A stretch of DNA of 64,000 nt from Xanthomonas rydalmerensis (GCF_033170385.1 NZ_CP126170.1:4977848-5041847); one strand, 5' to 3'; numbered from the stretch's first letter, positions 37,191 through 48,116 are shown. Notes: generated by a model from the sequence alone, not told the origin. Numbers and translations are program-made.

Positions 37191-38087
37191 AGCCACAAAG
37201 ACGTTCGAAGGCGGCGGCGGCACCGCCGGCGCGGCATCGCCGGCGTGCACGAACATCTGCTTCCAGGCCGCGTACACGATCCCGGCCAGGACCGGCATCA
37301 GCAGCGCCATCAGCAGCAACTGCGCGACCAGGGCCGCCACCGCGGTGCCAACCAGGAACTGCAGCACCAGCATCACCACGGTCAGCGCGAAATAGAACGC
37401 GAACATGGCCAGGAAAGCGAGGACGAAGAACACCAGCATCGCCGGCAGGTTGTGCAGGCAGGCGCGCAGGCCGTGACCGATCGCGGCGATGCCGTTGCGG
37501 CCGTCGAACATCACCTGCGGCGCGAACAGGAACAGGGTCAGCGCCACCGCCACGAAGCCGACCGCCACCAGCATCAGCCACAGCAGGATGCGCAGCGCCG
37601 GCAGGGTCGCGACCAGTTGCTCCACCTGCAGCGGATCCGGCTGCGCGCCGGACTGGCCCAACTCGTTGAGCTTGTTCATCACCGTGGTCAGCTGTTCGAG
37701 CCCGCCCGGACCGATCACCACCACGGCCAGCAGCGCCAGCGCCAGCCCGACCACCACCTGCGGCAGCAGCGCCACCAGCAGGTTCGGCGTGCGGCCGCCC
37801 TGCAGGCCCTGCAGCAGGTGCGCCGGCTCGGCGCTGCGGCCCTGGTCGACCTCGCGTACGGCCCACACCAGCCCGCCGAACAGCAGCGGCCCGGCCAAGC
37901 CCATCAGCAGTTGCGCCAACATGCCCAGGGTGGGGTTGAGCACGCCCAGGAACAGCGCGATCAGCGCCGCCAGGCCCCAGACCAGTCCGAGCCGGCCCAA
38001 CGCCCACGGCGCCCGTCGCAGCAGGGACATGCCGGCCAACAGCCATTCCGCGCCGGCCGAGGCCGGCAGCTTGCGAATCTCGATCAT
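37188..38087 (-). CDS. BPSS1780-type integral membrane protein
   Basis: 299 residues with several hydrophobic segments (PWALGRLGLVWGLAALIALFLG, LLVALLPQVVVGLALALLAVVVIG, ILLWLMLVAVGFVAVALTLFLFAPQ, AMLVFFVLAFLAMFAFYFALTVVMLVLQFLVG). The pattern VMFDGRNGIAAIGHGLRACLHNLPAMLVF matches the BPSS1780 family of inner-membrane proteins. Function unknown. A Pro-rich C-terminus (AVPPPPSNVFVA) precedes a repeat-associated stop. Confidence 0.75.
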   Translation of the reverse strand: MIEIRKLPASAGAEWLLAGMSLLRRAPWALGRLGLVWGLAALIALFLGVLNPTLGMLAQLLMGLAGPLLFGGLVWAVREVDQGRSAEPAHLLQGLQGGRTPNLLVALLPQVVVGLALALLAVVVIGPGGLEQLTTVMNKLNELGQSGAQPDPLQVEQLVATLPALRILLWLMLVAVGFVAVALTLFLFAPQVMFDGRNGIAAIGHGLRACLHNLPAMLVFFVLAFLAMFAFYFALTVVMLVLQFLVGTAVAALVAQLLLMALLMPVLAGIVYAAWKQMFVHAGDAAPAVPPPPSNVFVA

Positions 38088-38134
38088 TGCCAATCCGAAG
38101 TGGGGGACGCCGTACAGCGCGGCGACTGCACAGA

Positions 38135-38905
38135 TTATCGCGGTTTTGCCTGGCCGCTGCTGTGCTGCCCGCGTGCGTGCTGAACGAAGCGCCGCAACAG
38201 TTTGCGTGCCAGCGGTGCGGCGCTGACCTCGCGGGCGATGGTACGGGCGCAGCGTCCGGCGCTGCGTAGACAGTCGGCACGCGCCTGCACGTAGCCGCGC
38301 ATGTGGTGGGTGGCGAACTCCGGATGGAACTGCAGGCCCCAGGTCGCCTCGCCCCAACGGAAGGCGTGGCACTGGTCCTGCGCCGAGCGCGCCAGCACCG
38401 TGGCGCCGGCCGGCGCGCGCAGCACCGTCTGCAGATGCGTGGCATGCGCAGGGAACCGCGCCGGCAGGCCGGCGAACAACGGATCCTCGGCGGCGGGCGG
38501 ATGCAGTTCGATGTGCACCGTGCCCGATTCGCGCCCGGCCGGGTTGTAGGCGACCTCCCCGCCCAGCGCGTGCGCCAGCAGCTGGTGGCCGTAGCAGATG
38601 CCCAGCAGCGGCGTGCCGTCCTCGGCGGCCTCGCGCAGCCAGGCCGCCGAGCGCTCGCTCCAGTCGGCCCGGTCGGTGACGAACGCCGCCGAGCCGGTGA
38701 CGATCACCCCGGCGAAGTCGCCCCGCGCCGGCAAGGCCTCCCCGGCGGCGACATTGGCCACCACCGTCTCGCGCTCGGCCAGGCCGGCGGCGACACGGAT
38801 CCAGTGCGGAAAGCGGCCGTAGCGCCGCATCGTCGCCACCGGTTCGCCGGTTTCGAGGATCAGGAAGGGCGCAGCACGGCGACGGACGGGAGAAGCCAAC
38901 GGCAT
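38135..38905 (-). CDS. Class I glutamine amidotransferase-like protein
   Basis: 256 residues. GICYGHQLLAHALGG carries the nucleophile Cys104, and WGLQFHPEF provides the catalytic His and Glu, so the triad is complete. It resembles stand-alone GMP-synthase-like amidotransferases (YfeJ type) that use glutamine or gamma-glutamyl compounds; the acceptor is unknown. The start at 38905 is six bases after a TAGAAT -10 box. Confidence 0.88.
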   Translation of the reverse strand: MPLASPVRRRAAPFLILETGEPVATMRRYGRFPHWIRVAAGLAERETVVANVAAGEALPARGDFAGVIVTGSAAFVTDRADWSERSAAWLREAAEDGTPLLGICYGHQLLAHALGGEVAYNPAGRESGTVHIELHPPAAEDPLFAGLPARFPAHATHLQTVLRAPAGATVLARSAQDQCHAFRWGEATWGLQFHPEFATHHMRGYVQARADCLRSAGRCARTIAREVSAAPLARKLLRRFVQHARGQHSSGQAKPR

Positions 38906-38911
38906 GGTGGG

Positions 38912-38917
38912 ATTCTA
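38912..38917 (-). promoter_or_regulatory. -10 box of the amidotransferase gene, leaderless arrangement
   Basis: TAGAAT on the minus strand, six bases before the ATG, with a TTGAAA -35-like element about 19 bases upstream. There is no room for a ribosome site. Confidence 0.5.
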
Positions 38918-39169
38918 GACGGCAGCGCGCGGCTTTTTTCAAGCACCGATGCAGCCGATGGCATAAGCATATAACTGCGAGCAAGGGGAGGCGGCCGCGA
39001 CGCGGCCGGGCCTGATCCCCGGCATGACGGAGCCGCGGTGGGATGGCAGCGCGGTGGCGCACAAGCGATCCGGCGCGGCATGCGGTCGGGTCGGTGCGCG
39101 GCCACGGCTTCCCATCCGCTTCAGCGCGGCGCGCGCAGGCTGTCGCTCTTCCTTCCTGGCAGGTTCGGT

Positions 39170-39976
39170 ATGCGCAGTCCGCTGATTTCCTTGGTCCTGG
39201 CCACGCTGCTGAGCGTGTCCGCAGCGGTGGCGGCGGCGCCGGAGTCCGGCCGTCCCGCCCAGTCCACGACGCTGACGGTGCTCAGTTCCGGCGGCATCAT
39301 GGGCGCGATCCGCGCCGTCGCGCCCGACTACGAACGCAGTACGGGAGTGAGGCTGCACATCGAGGCGGCGCCGTCGATGGGCGACACGCCGCAGGCCATT
39401 CCCAACCGCCTCGCCCGGCACGAGCCGGCGGATGTGCTGCTGATGGTCGGCGCGGCGCTCGACAAGTTGGTGGCCAACGGCCAGGCGCGCCCCGCCAGCC
39501 GCGTGGACCTGGGCGAGTCCTACATCGCCATGGCAGTCAAACAGGGCGCACCGAAACCGGACATCTCCACGATGGAGGCCTTCCGCAAGACCTTGCTCGA
39601 CAGCCAATCGGTGGCCTATTCCGACAGCGCCAGCGGCGTCTATCTGTCGCGCACGCTGTTCCCGCGGATGCGGCTCGGCGCCGGCTTCGCCGCCAAGGCG
39701 CGGATGATTCCCGCCGAGCCGGTCGGCGCAGTGGTCGCACGCGGCGAGGCACAACTCGGTTTCCAGCAACTGAGCGAACTCAAGCCGGTTCCGGGCATCG
39801 CCATCGTCGGCCTGATCCCCAAGCAGGCACAGCAGATGACGCTGTACTCCGGCGCCGTCGCCACCGCCAGCACGAAGCCGCAGGCGGCGCAGGCGCTGCT
39901 GGATTACCTGGCGTCTCCTGCGGCGGCCAAGGCCATCGCGGAGAGCGGCCTCACGCCGATGGCCGGGAAGAAATAA
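39170..39976 (+). CDS. ModA-like periplasmic substrate-binding protein
   Basis: 268 residues with a signal peptide (MRSPLISLVLATLLSVSAAVAAA). The body has the PBP-II pattern of molybdate/anion-binding proteins: LTVLSSGGIMGAIRAVAPDYERSTG, ADVLLMVGAALDKLVANG, AYSDSASGVYLSRTLF, ALLDYLASPAAAKAIAESGLTP. No ABC permease or ATPase gene is adjacent, so it is an orphan binding protein; ligand unknown. Confidence 0.85.
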   Translation: MRSPLISLVLATLLSVSAAVAAAPESGRPAQSTTLTVLSSGGIMGAIRAVAPDYERSTGVRLHIEAAPSMGDTPQAIPNRLARHEPADVLLMVGAALDKLVANGQARPASRVDLGESYIAMAVKQGAPKPDISTMEAFRKTLLDSQSVAYSDSASGVYLSRTLFPRMRLGAGFAAKARMIPAEPVGAVVARGEAQLGFQQLSELKPVPGIAIVGLIPKQAQQMTLYSGAVATASTKPQAAQALLDYLASPAAAKAIAESGLTPMAGKK

Positions 39977-40139
39977 CGGCGGCGCGAATCACGGCGCTGC
40001 GGACGGCGTTCTCATCCGACGCGTGGGCGGTGCGCTCATTCTCTGTGGTCGCGGCTTGGCGATGCGCTCCCGCAAGCGCATCGTGTGCGGCAGACCAGCG
40101 CGCGAGGAGACCCATGCCGACCACGCCGCCCCCGCCCGC

Positions 40140-41960
40140 TCACTCCCGCGGCGGCAACACCGACAGCACTTCCTCGATGGTGGTCAGCCCGGCGGCCACC
40201 TTTTCCAGGCCGGCGCGGCGCAGCGTGCGCACGCCCTCGTCCTGGGCGGCGCGGCTGAAGCCGGCCAGGTCCATGTCGGCGCGGATCAGGGTGCGCAGGC
40301 GCGGGGTCACCGGCAGCAGTTCGTACAGGCCCACCCGGCCTAGGTAGCCGGTTCGGCGGCACTCCAGGCAGCCAACCGGGGCGTAGGGTTGCAGCGGCTC
40401 GGGCAAGGCCTCGCCCGGCTCGCGCAGCGCGTCCCACTCGTGCGGCTCCAGCGTGTGCGGGCGCTTGCAGTGGCCGCACAGGGTGCGCACCAGGCGCTGC
40501 GCCAGCACGCCGTTGAGGGTGGAGGCGACCAGGTAGTGCGGCACGCCCAGGTCGAGCAGGCGGGTGATTGCCGAGGGCGCATCGTTGGTGTGCAGGGTCG
40601 ACAGCACCAGGTGTCCGGTCAGCGAGGCCTGCACCGCCATCTGTGCGGTTTCCAGGTCGCGGATCTCGCCGATCATGATGATGTCCGGGTCCTGCCGCAG
40701 CAGGGTGCGCACGCCGCTGGCGAAATCCAGGTCGATGTTGGTCTGCACCTGCATCTGGTTGAACTCGGTGGCGATCATCTCGATCGGGTCCTCCACACTG
40801 CACACGTTCACGTCCGGCGTGGCCAGGCGCTTGAGCGTGGAGTACAGCGTGGTGGTCTTGCCCGAGCCGGTGGGGCCGGTGACCAGCACGATGCCGTGCG
40901 GGCGTTCCACCAGCGCGTTCCAGCCGGCCGCTTCCTGCGGGCTGAAGCCGAGCTGGTCCACACTCTTGAACGCGGCATCAGGATCGAAGATGCGCATCAC
41001 GCACTTCTCGCCGAAGGCGGTGGGCATGGTCGACAGGCGCATCTCGGTCTCGCGCCCGCCCGGCGAGCGGGTCTTGATGCGCCCGTCCTGCGGCCGCCGC
41101 CGCTCGGCCAGGTCCATGCGCCCGAGCACCTTGATGCGGCTGACGATGGCGGTCATCACCGCCGGCGGCACTTCCAGCACCTTGTGCAGCACGCCGTCGA
41201 TGCGGAAGCGCATGCGCCCGGCTTCGCGCCGCGGCTCCAGGTGGATGTCGCTGGCCCGCTGCTCGTAGGCGTACTGCAGCAGCCAGTCGACGATGTGCAC
41301 GATGTGATGGTCGTCGGCGTTGACGTCGCCGCCGCGGCCCAGTTCCACCAGTTGCTCGAAACTGGGCAGGCCGCTGCTCTGTTCGGTGCGCCCGTCCTTG
41401 GCGCCGCGCACCGAGCGGGTCACGCCGAAGAACTCCATCGTGTAGCGATGCAGGTCCAGCGGGTTGACCACCACCACTTCGATGCGGCGCCGCGCCAGGT
41501 GCTGCACATCGCCGAGCCAGTCCAGCGCCAGCGGTTCGCTGGTGGCCACCAGCAGGCGCTCGGGCTGCAGGGCAAGCGGCAGGATGCGGTGGCGGCGCGC
41601 GTAGGCGTGCGAGACCACGCCGGTGACTGCAGCCACGTCGACCCGGGTGGGATCGATGCGCAGGTAGCGCAGGCCGCAGCGCTGCGCCAGCCATTCGGTC
41701 AGCCGTTCCAGGCTCAGCTCGCTGCCCGGCGGACGGGTCGCGGCCAGTTTCAGATTGGACAGCAGCACCAGCGGATGCACGTCGCTGACGGTGCGCGCGG
41801 TCTGCGCCGAGAACTGCACGCGACCACGTTCGGCCGGCGCGACCAGGCCGTCGGCGAGCAGTGCGGCGGCCACGCGCTCGAAGCTCAACCGGCCCGGCGG
41901 CAATGCCACGGCGGGCTCGGCGGGCAACGACGCGGGGGGCGCGGCAGGGCGCGAATCCAT
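40140..41960 (-). CDS. GspE/PulE-family secretion or pilus assembly ATPase (stand-alone)
   Basis: 606-residue hexameric ATPase. The N-terminal domain is followed by Walker A GPTGSGKTTT, the Asp box SDIHLEPR, Walker B DPDIIMIGEIRD, the His box (LVLSTLHTNDAPSAITRL) and a CxxC pair of knuckles (CGHC, CLEC) typical of GspE/PilB. No other secretion or pilus genes are adjacent, so it is either a paralogue of the type II or type IV pilus motor or serves a system elsewhere. It is divergent from glyQ across a 75-base region. Confidence 0.9.
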   Translation of the reverse strand: MDSRPAAPPASLPAEPAVALPPGRLSFERVAAALLADGLVAPAERGRVQFSAQTARTVSDVHPLVLLSNLKLAATRPPGSELSLERLTEWLAQRCGLRYLRIDPTRVDVAAVTGVVSHAYARRHRILPLALQPERLLVATSEPLALDWLGDVQHLARRRIEVVVVNPLDLHRYTMEFFGVTRSVRGAKDGRTEQSSGLPSFEQLVELGRGGDVNADDHHIVHIVDWLLQYAYEQRASDIHLEPRREAGRMRFRIDGVLHKVLEVPPAVMTAIVSRIKVLGRMDLAERRRPQDGRIKTRSPGGRETEMRLSTMPTAFGEKCVMRIFDPDAAFKSVDQLGFSPQEAAGWNALVERPHGIVLVTGPTGSGKTTTLYSTLKRLATPDVNVCSVEDPIEMIATEFNQMQVQTNIDLDFASGVRTLLRQDPDIIMIGEIRDLETAQMAVQASLTGHLVLSTLHTNDAPSAITRLLDLGVPHYLVASTLNGVLAQRLVRTLCGHCKRPHTLEPHEWDALREPGEALPEPLQPYAPVGCLECRRTGYLGRVGLYELLPVTPRLRTLIRADMDLAGFSRAAQDEGVRTLRRAGLEKVAAGLTTIEEVLSVLPPRE

Positions 41961-42000
41961 GGTCCAGGTCCGGTGCGCGGAAGTCCCCGCGAGTCGGTCG

Positions 42001-42009
42001 CTATACTAG
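42001..42009. promoter_or_regulatory. Palindromic -10 box shared by the divergent gspE-like and glyQ genes
   Basis: CTATACTAG reads as TATACT on the plus strand and TAGTAT on the minus strand, so one box could serve both directions. It is 28 bases before the glyQ start. No convincing -35. Confidence 0.45.
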
Positions 42010-42035
42010 CGCACCCCTCAACCGGCCCCTGCTAG

Positions 42036-42944
<909 letters not shown>

Positions 42945-42949
42945 TGCAA

Positions 42950-43084
42950 GCCCCTCTCCCCCCGGGAGAGGGGTTGGGGTGAGGGTACGTCCGCGCGGAT
43001 AACCCTCGCCGCACCCAAAGTCGCAACGCTCCGCCGCACCCTCATCCGCCCCTTCGGGGCACCTTCTCCCACAGGGAGAAGGAA
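42950..43084. repeat. Palindromic repeat element, family C, between glyQ and glyS
   Basis: Begins with hairpin CCCCTCTCC-cccc-GGGAGAGGGG (42951-42973) followed by GGTTGGGGTGAGGGTACG. It ends with CCCTCATCCGCCCCTTCGGGG and a CCTTCTCCC/GGGAGAAGG hairpin (about 43062-43082). The same family occurs as a tandem pair at 45633-45916. It lies in the glyQ-glyS intercistronic region, 21 bases before the glyS start. Confidence 0.9.
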
Positions 43085-43105
43085 CCGCTAAGCAAGGTCT
43101 GACAC

Positions 43106-45343
43106 ATGAGCGAACACCTTCCCCTGCTGATCGAACTGGGCACCGAGGAACTGCCGGTCAAGGCATTGCCGGGCCTGGCCCAGGCGCTGTTCGACGGCGT
43201 GATCGCCGGGCTGGAGAAGCGCGGCATCGCGGTCGAGCGCGGCGACGCCAAGCCGCTGTCCACGCCGCGCCGGCTGGCGGTGCTGCTGCCGGGTGTGGCC
43301 GTCGAGCAACCGGAGCAGCGCGCGGAAGTGCTTGGCCCCTACGTCAACATCGCGCTGGACGCGGATGGCCAGCCGACCAGGGCGCTGCAGGGCTTCGCCG
43401 CCAAGGCCGGGATCGACTGGACCGCGCTGGAGCGCGCCAGCGACGCCAAGGGCGAGCGCTTCGTGCACCGTGCGGTGAACCCGGGCGCGCGCACCGCGAC
43501 GCTGCTGCCGGAGATCCTGCGCGAGGCGATCGCGGCGATGCCGATCCCCAAGCCGATGCGCTGGGGCGATCACGACTACGGCTTCGCGCGGCCGGTGCAG
43601 TGGCTGGTGCTGGTGTTCGGCAGCGAGGTGGTGCCGATGCCGCTGTTCGGCGTGGAAGCCGGCCGCGACAGCCGCGGCCACCGCTTCCTGCACGACGCAC
43701 CGGTGCCGCTGGCGCAGCCGGGCGACTACGTGGCCGCACTGCAGGCCGCGCAGGTGCTGGTGGACCCGGACGTGCGCCGCGCGCGCATCGTCGCCGAGGT
43801 CGAACAGGCAGCGCGCGAGGCCGGCGGCAGCGCGCGCATCGCCGAGGACAACCTGGAGCAGGTGGTGAACCTGGTCGAATGGCCGTCGGCGGTGCTGTGC
43901 AAGTTCGAGCCGGCGTTCCTGGCGGTGCCGCAGGAAGCACTGATCGAGACCATGGAGAGCAACCAGAAATTCTTCCCGGTGCTGGATGACGGCGGCAAAC
44001 TCACCGAGCATTTCATCGGCATCGCCAACATCGTCTCGCGCGACGTCGCCGAAGTGGCCAAGGGCTACGAGCGGGTGATCCGTCCGCGCTTCGCCGACGC
44101 CAAGTTCTTCTTCGACGAAGACCTCAAGCAGGGCCTGGAAGCGATGGGCGCCGGCCTGGCCAGCGTCACCTACCAGGCCAAGCTCGGCAGCATCGCCGAC
44201 AAGGTGCAGCGCGTGGCCGCGCTGGCCGAAGCGATCGCCGCGCAGGTCGGCGTGGACCCGGCGCAGGCGCGCCGCGCCGCCGAACTGAGCAAGAACGACC
44301 TGCAGTCGCGCATGGTCAACGAGTTCCCGGAACTGCAGGGTATCGCCGGCCGCCACTACGCCGTCGCCGCCGGCGAGCCCAGCGAGATCGCCCTGGCGAT
44401 CGACGAGGCCTACCAGCCGCGCTTCGCCGGCGACGACATCGCCCTGTCGCCGCTGGGCAAGGTGCTGGCGATTGCCGAACGCCTGGACACGCTGGCCGGT
44501 GGGTTCGCCGCCGGCTTGAAGCCCACCGGCAACAAGGATCCGTTCGCACTCCGGCGCAATGCGCTGGGGTTGGCGCGGACGGTGATTGAGAGTGGGTTTG
44601 ATCTAGATCTGCGGAAACTGCTCGATAAAGCGCAGGACGCAGTTGCTTTCGCAAAGACTGAGCAAAAGACCAAGCAAGCCGAAAGTGCCGCAGCGAAAGC
44701 GCGCGCCGTGGGTGCCGACGCTCACGCTGTTCCGCAGTCGGGTGGTACCTCGCTTGCGGAGATCGAGGAGGTCTTCGACTTCATCCTCGACCGCCTGCGT
44801 GGCTACTACGCCGACAAGGGCGTGCCGGCGACGCAGTTCAATGCAGTGGCCGCGTTGTTCTCGGTCGCGGCTGAAGCCGCTCCTACAGGTGGCACTGCGG
44901 GCGCTGCAGGAGCAACCGCAACCGCGGCGCTCGGTTCGCTCTACGACTTCGACCGCCGCATCGACGCGATCGGTACCTTCGCCGCCTTGCCGGAAGCCGA
45001 GGCGCTGGCCGCGGCCAACAAGCGCATCCGCAACATCCTGCGCAAGGCCGAGGGCGAGATTCCGGCGCAGATCGACCCGACCCTGCTGCGCGAGCCGGCC
45101 GAAAGCGCGCTGGCCGAGGCGGTGGAAGCGGCGATCGTGGAGACGGACGGCGCGCTGCGCCAGCACGACTACGTCACCGTGCTGAACTTCCTGGCGCGGC
45201 TGCGTCCGCAGGTGGACGCGTTCTTCGACGGCGTGATGGTCAACGCCGACGACCCGGCGCTGCGCCGCAACCGCCTGGCCCTGCTCAAGCGTCTGGGTGA
45301 CCGCCTCGGCAGCGTCGCGGCGATCGAACACCTGTCGGCGTAA
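43106..45343 (+). CDS. glyS: Glycine--tRNA ligase beta subunit with two in-frame inserts
   Basis: 745 residues, versus about 690 in E. coli. N-terminal [15 protein letters not shown] and the body patterns ([55 protein letters not shown]) are typical, as is the C-terminal [34 protein letters not shown]. Two low-complexity stretches are extra. About residues 512-550 ([18 protein letters not shown]) is an AT-richer patch. About residues 587-611 ([10 protein letters not shown]) is encoded by a REP-type palindrome at 44864-44935. Both keep the frame and sit between HD-like and anticodon-binding parts, so function is probably retained. Confidence 0.95.
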   Translation: MSEHLPLLIELGTEELPVKALPGLAQALFDGVIAGLEKRGIAVERGDAKPLSTPRRLAVLLPGVAVEQPEQRAEVLGPYVNIALDADGQPTRALQGFAAKAGIDWTALERASDAKGERFVHRAVNPGARTATLLPEILREAIAAMPIPKPMRWGDHDYGFARPVQWLVLVFGSEVVPMPLFGVEAGRDSRGHRFLHDAPVPLAQPGDYVAALQAAQVLVDPDVRRARIVAEVEQAAREAGGSARIAEDNLEQVVNLVEWPSAVLCKFEPAFLAVPQEALIETMESNQKFFPVLDDGGKLTEHFIGIANIVSRDVAEVAKGYERVIRPRFADAKFFFDEDLKQGLEAMGAGLASVTYQAKLGSIADKVQRVAALAEAIAAQVGVDPAQARRAAELSKNDLQSRMVNEFPELQGIAGRHYAVAAGEPSEIALAIDEAYQPRFAGDDIALSPLGKVLAIAERLDTLAGGFAAGLKPTGNKDPFALRRNALGLARTVIESGFDLDLRKLLDKAQDAVAFAKTEQKTKQAESAAAKARAVGADAHAVPQSGGTSLAEIEEVFDFILDRLRGYYADKGVPATQFNAVAALFSVAAEAAPTGGTAGAAGATATAALGSLYDFDRRIDAIGTFAALPEAEALAAANKRIRNILRKAEGEIPAQIDPTLLREPAESALAEAVEAAIVETDGALRQHDYVTVLNFLARLRPQVDAFFDGVMVNADDPALRRNRLALLKRLGDRLGSVAAIEHLSA
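44864..44935. repeat. REP-type palindrome, family A, inside glyS
   Basis: The first arm GTCGCGGCTGAAGCCGCTCC matches the intergenic copies at 29426 and 55469. A degenerate second arm (GCAGGAGCAACCGCAACCG) follows. The element is translated in frame as part of GlyS. Confidence 0.8.
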
Positions 45344-45361
45344 GCGTCAGCACCGCCGTAG

Positions 45362-45398
45362 CGAGAGGCGGGCCGCCTAGCGCGGCCCGTTCTCGTTT
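45362..45398 (+). terminator. Hairpin after glyS
   Basis: CGAGA.GCGGGCCGC paired with GCGGCCCG.TCTCG followed by TTTC, 18 bases past the glyS stop; probable intrinsic terminator with a short T-tract. Confidence 0.6.
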
Positions 45399-45453
45399 CA
45401 TCGAGATGGCTGCCGCCGCGATGCGGCGCGACTGGCTTCGGCACACCGCACTG

Positions 45454-45479
45454 CGTCGGGACTGAAGTCCCTCCCACAA
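45454..45479. repeat. Half of a family-B palindromic repeat
   Basis: GTCGGGACTGAAGTCCCTCC... matches one arm of the complete inverted element at 49681-49798. Confidence 0.7.
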
Positions 45480-45632
45480 GTGGGTTGACCATGTGCTCCG
45501 CAAGCCTCGGCAGGAGCCGCGCGTGTTTCTGCCGCGACGAAAGAACCAAGCACTCACACGGCAGGAGAGAACGCGCCGGCCGGAGGCCTGCAACCCTGCA
45601 CACCACGGACAGTGTGTGAGCGCCCGCAATCA

Positions 45633-45916
45633 AGCCCCTCTCCCCCCGGGAGAGGGGTTGGGGTGAGGGTACGGCGCGAAGCGACCCGCAGCGTGTGAGT
45701 GCACGAGGCTTCGCCCGTACCCTCATCCGCTCCTTCGGGGCACCTTCTCCCAAAAGGAGAAGGAACAGCCGACTAGCCCCTCTCCCCCCGGGAGAGGGGT
45801 TGGGGTGAGGGTACGGCGCGAAGCGACTCGCAGCGTGTGAGTGCACGAGGCTTCGCCCGTACCCTCATCCGCCCCTTCGGAGCACCTTCTCCCGAGGGGA
45901 GAAGGAAAAGCCGACT
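45633..45916. repeat. 142-base tandem duplication of repeat family C
   Basis: Two copies (45633-45774 and 45775-45916) differing at a few bases, followed by a truncated third (AGCTCCTCTGCG..., from 45917). Each unit contains the CCCCTCTCC/GGGAGAGGGG hairpin and an inverted pair TGAGGGTACGG...CCGTACCCTCA, so each can form a large cruciform. It lies between glyS and the convergent rep gene. Confidence 0.9.
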
Positions 45917-45970
45917 AGCTCCTCTGCGTGATCCCGAGGGGAGAAGGGAGCGGCGCGACGCGCCCCGCCG

Positions 45971-46010
45971 TTACGAATCCCCAATCCCGATTCCCCAATC
46001 CCGGCTCTCA
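45971..46010 (-). repeat. GATTCGG-type repeat abutting the rep stop codon
   Basis: Same family as 37021-37052 and 37151-37190. The TCA at its inner end is the complement of the rep TGA. Confidence 0.75.
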
Positions 46011-47984
46011 ATCGAACAACGCCTGGATCGCCGCCAGCCCCGCATTGGCGCGCTCCTTCTTGCGCGCCGCATCGGCCACCGGGTCGGCGCCGTCGCGCTG
46101 CATTTCCTCGGCCGGGATCTCGTCGAAAAAGCGGCTGGGCTTGAGCCGGATGTGCTCGCCGAACTTGCGGGTGAGCTTGCTGTAGCTCATCCACAGCTGC
46201 TCCTTGGCGCGGGTGATGCCCACGTACAGCAGGCGCCGCTCTTCCTGCAGGTTGCCCTCTTCCAGGCTGACCTCGTGCGGCAGCACCCCGTCCTCGCAGC
46301 CGACGATGAACACGTAGCGGAACTCCAGGCCCTTGGAGGCATGCATGGTCATCATCCGCACCTGGTTGCCGCCGTCGTCCTTGTCGTTGCGCGACAGCAG
46401 CGCCAGCTGCGCGGCCAGGTCGCCGACGGTGGCGCCGCGCGGGCCGCCCTCGAACCACTTGGCCAGTTCCTCCAGGTTGCCGCGGCGGCGCTGGAAACTC
46501 GCTTCGTCCTTGCACTGATGGCGCAGTTCGCGGATCAGCCCGGATTGCTCGGCGAGCTGACGCACCACGTCGGCCGAGGACAGCGTGGTCGAGGCCGCGC
46601 GCAATTCATGCAGGATGTCGACGAAGTCGCTCAGGCCGTTGGCCGCGCGCGGCGGCAACTGCTGCAGCGCGCCCACCGACTCGGCCGCGCGCGACATCGG
46701 CAGGTGCTTGGCCGAGGCCAGCTCGGCCAGCTTGGCCAGCGAGGTCGCGCCGACCTCGCGCTTGGGTGCCTGCACCGCACGCAGGAACGCCGCGTCGTCG
46801 TCGGGATTGACCAACAGGCGCAGCCAGGACAGCACGTCCTTGACCTCCTGCCGCTCCAGGAACGCGGTGCCGCCGGTGATGTGGTACGGCACGCCGGCGA
46901 TCTGCAACGCCTTTTCCAGCGGCCGCGACTGGAAATTGCCGCGGAACAGGATGCAGAAGTCGCTCCACGGCACCTGCTTGGCGGTGCCCAGGTAGGCGAT
47001 CTCGGCGGCCACCTTCTCCGCTTCGTGCTCGCTGTCGCGGCACTCCCACACGCGGATGCGCTCGCCGTCGGCCTGGTCGCTCCACAGCGTCTTCAGGTGC
47101 TCGTGCGGGTTGTGCGCGATCAACGCATTGGCCGCGCGCAGCACGCGGTTTGAGCAGCGGTAGTTCTGCTCCAGCTTGATGATCTGCAGGGCCGGATAGT
47201 CGCGGCCCATCTGCATCAGGTTTTCCGGGTTGGCCCCGCGCCAGGCGTAGATGCTCTGGTCGTCGTCGCCCACGCAGGTGAAGTTGCCGCGCGGGCCGGC
47301 CAGCATCTTCAGCAGCCGGTACTGCGCGTCGTTGGTGTCCTGGCTTTCGTCCACCAGCAGGTAGCCGATGCGTTCGCGCCAGGCCATCACGATGTCCTCG
47401 TTCTCCTCCAGCACCTGCACCGGCAGGCGGATCAGGTCGTCGAAGTCCACCGCGTTGAAGGTGCTCAACCGCGCCTGGTAGCGCTCGTACAGGCTGGCCG
47501 CTTCCTGCTCGCGGTTGCTGCGCGCCGCCGCCATTGCCTGCTCCGGCGACAGCCCGGCGTTCTTGGCGCGCGAGATCAGGTTCTTGGCGTCCTCGATGGC
47601 ATCGGGCTTGGCCCCCGGCATCAGGTCCTTGATCTGCGCGGCGGCATCGTCGGCGTCGAAGATCGAGAAGCCGCGCTTCAACCCCACCGCGGCGTGTTCG
47701 ATCTGCAGGAACTTCAGCCCCAGGGCGTGGAAGGTGCAGATGGTCAGGCCGTCGGCGGCCTCGCTGCGGATGCGCTTGGCCACGCGTTCGCGCATTTCCT
47801 TGGCCGACTTGTTGGTGAAGGTGATGGCGGCGATGCGCTTGGCCGGATAGCGGCCGCTGGCGATCAGATGCGCGATCTTTTCCACGATCACGCGGGTCTT
47901 GCCGCTGCCGGCGCCGGCCAGCACCAGCAACGGACCCTCGCAATGCAGGACCGCGGCGCGTTGGGGAGGATTGAGACCGTGCAT
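46008..47984 (-). CDS. rep: ATP-dependent DNA helicase Rep
   Basis: 658-residue superfamily 1A 3'-5' helicase that helps replication forks past obstacles. Motif I AGAGSGKT (23-30), motif [14 protein letters not shown], motif [17 protein letters not shown], motif [17 protein letters not shown], motif [12 protein letters not shown] and motif [15 protein letters not shown] are all present. [12 protein letters not shown] is the usual Rep start. TACAAT about 20 bases upstream is a plausible -10. Divergent from tdk. Confidence 0.96.
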   Translation of the reverse strand: MHGLNPPQRAAVLHCEGPLLVLAGAGSGKTRVIVEKIAHLIASGRYPAKRIAAITFTNKSAKEMRERVAKRIRSEAADGLTICTFHALGLKFLQIEHAAVGLKRGFSIFDADDAAAQIKDLMPGAKPDAIEDAKNLISRAKNAGLSPEQAMAAARSNREQEAASLYERYQARLSTFNAVDFDDLIRLPVQVLEENEDIVMAWRERIGYLLVDESQDTNDAQYRLLKMLAGPRGNFTCVGDDDQSIYAWRGANPENLMQMGRDYPALQIIKLEQNYRCSNRVLRAANALIAHNPHEHLKTLWSDQADGERIRVWECRDSEHEAEKVAAEIAYLGTAKQVPWSDFCILFRGNFQSRPLEKALQIAGVPYHITGGTAFLERQEVKDVLSWLRLLVNPDDDAAFLRAVQAPKREVGATSLAKLAELASAKHLPMSRAAESVGALQQLPPRAANGLSDFVDILHELRAASTTLSSADVVRQLAEQSGLIRELRHQCKDEASFQRRRGNLEELAKWFEGGPRGATVGDLAAQLALLSRNDKDDGGNQVRMMTMHASKGLEFRYVFIVGCEDGVLPHEVSLEEGNLQEERRLLYVGITRAKEQLWMSYSKLTRKFGEHIRLKPSRFFDEIPAEEMQRDGADPVADAARKKERANAGLAAIQALFD

Positions 47985-48103
47985 GAAGACTTCCCTTGGC
48001 CGCGCATTGTAACGGGCGCCGGCCGGCGCCGACGCCCCACCGCCGCGCCGGCGCTGAACCGGTTCGCGATCCGCCTGGCGGCCGGGGTGCGCGGCCGCCG
48101 CGC

Positions 48104-48109
48104 TAGAAT
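48104..48109 (+). promoter_or_regulatory. -10 box of tdk, leaderless arrangement
   Basis: TAGAAT ends seven bases before the tdk ATG, so transcription would begin at the start codon. No ribosome site present. Confidence 0.5.
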
Positions 48110-48116
48110 CTGTGGC

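Noticed and set aside
45633..46010. Insertion sequence remnant
   Set aside because: Palindromic repeats without any transposase-like frame or clear target duplication; treated as REP-like elements.
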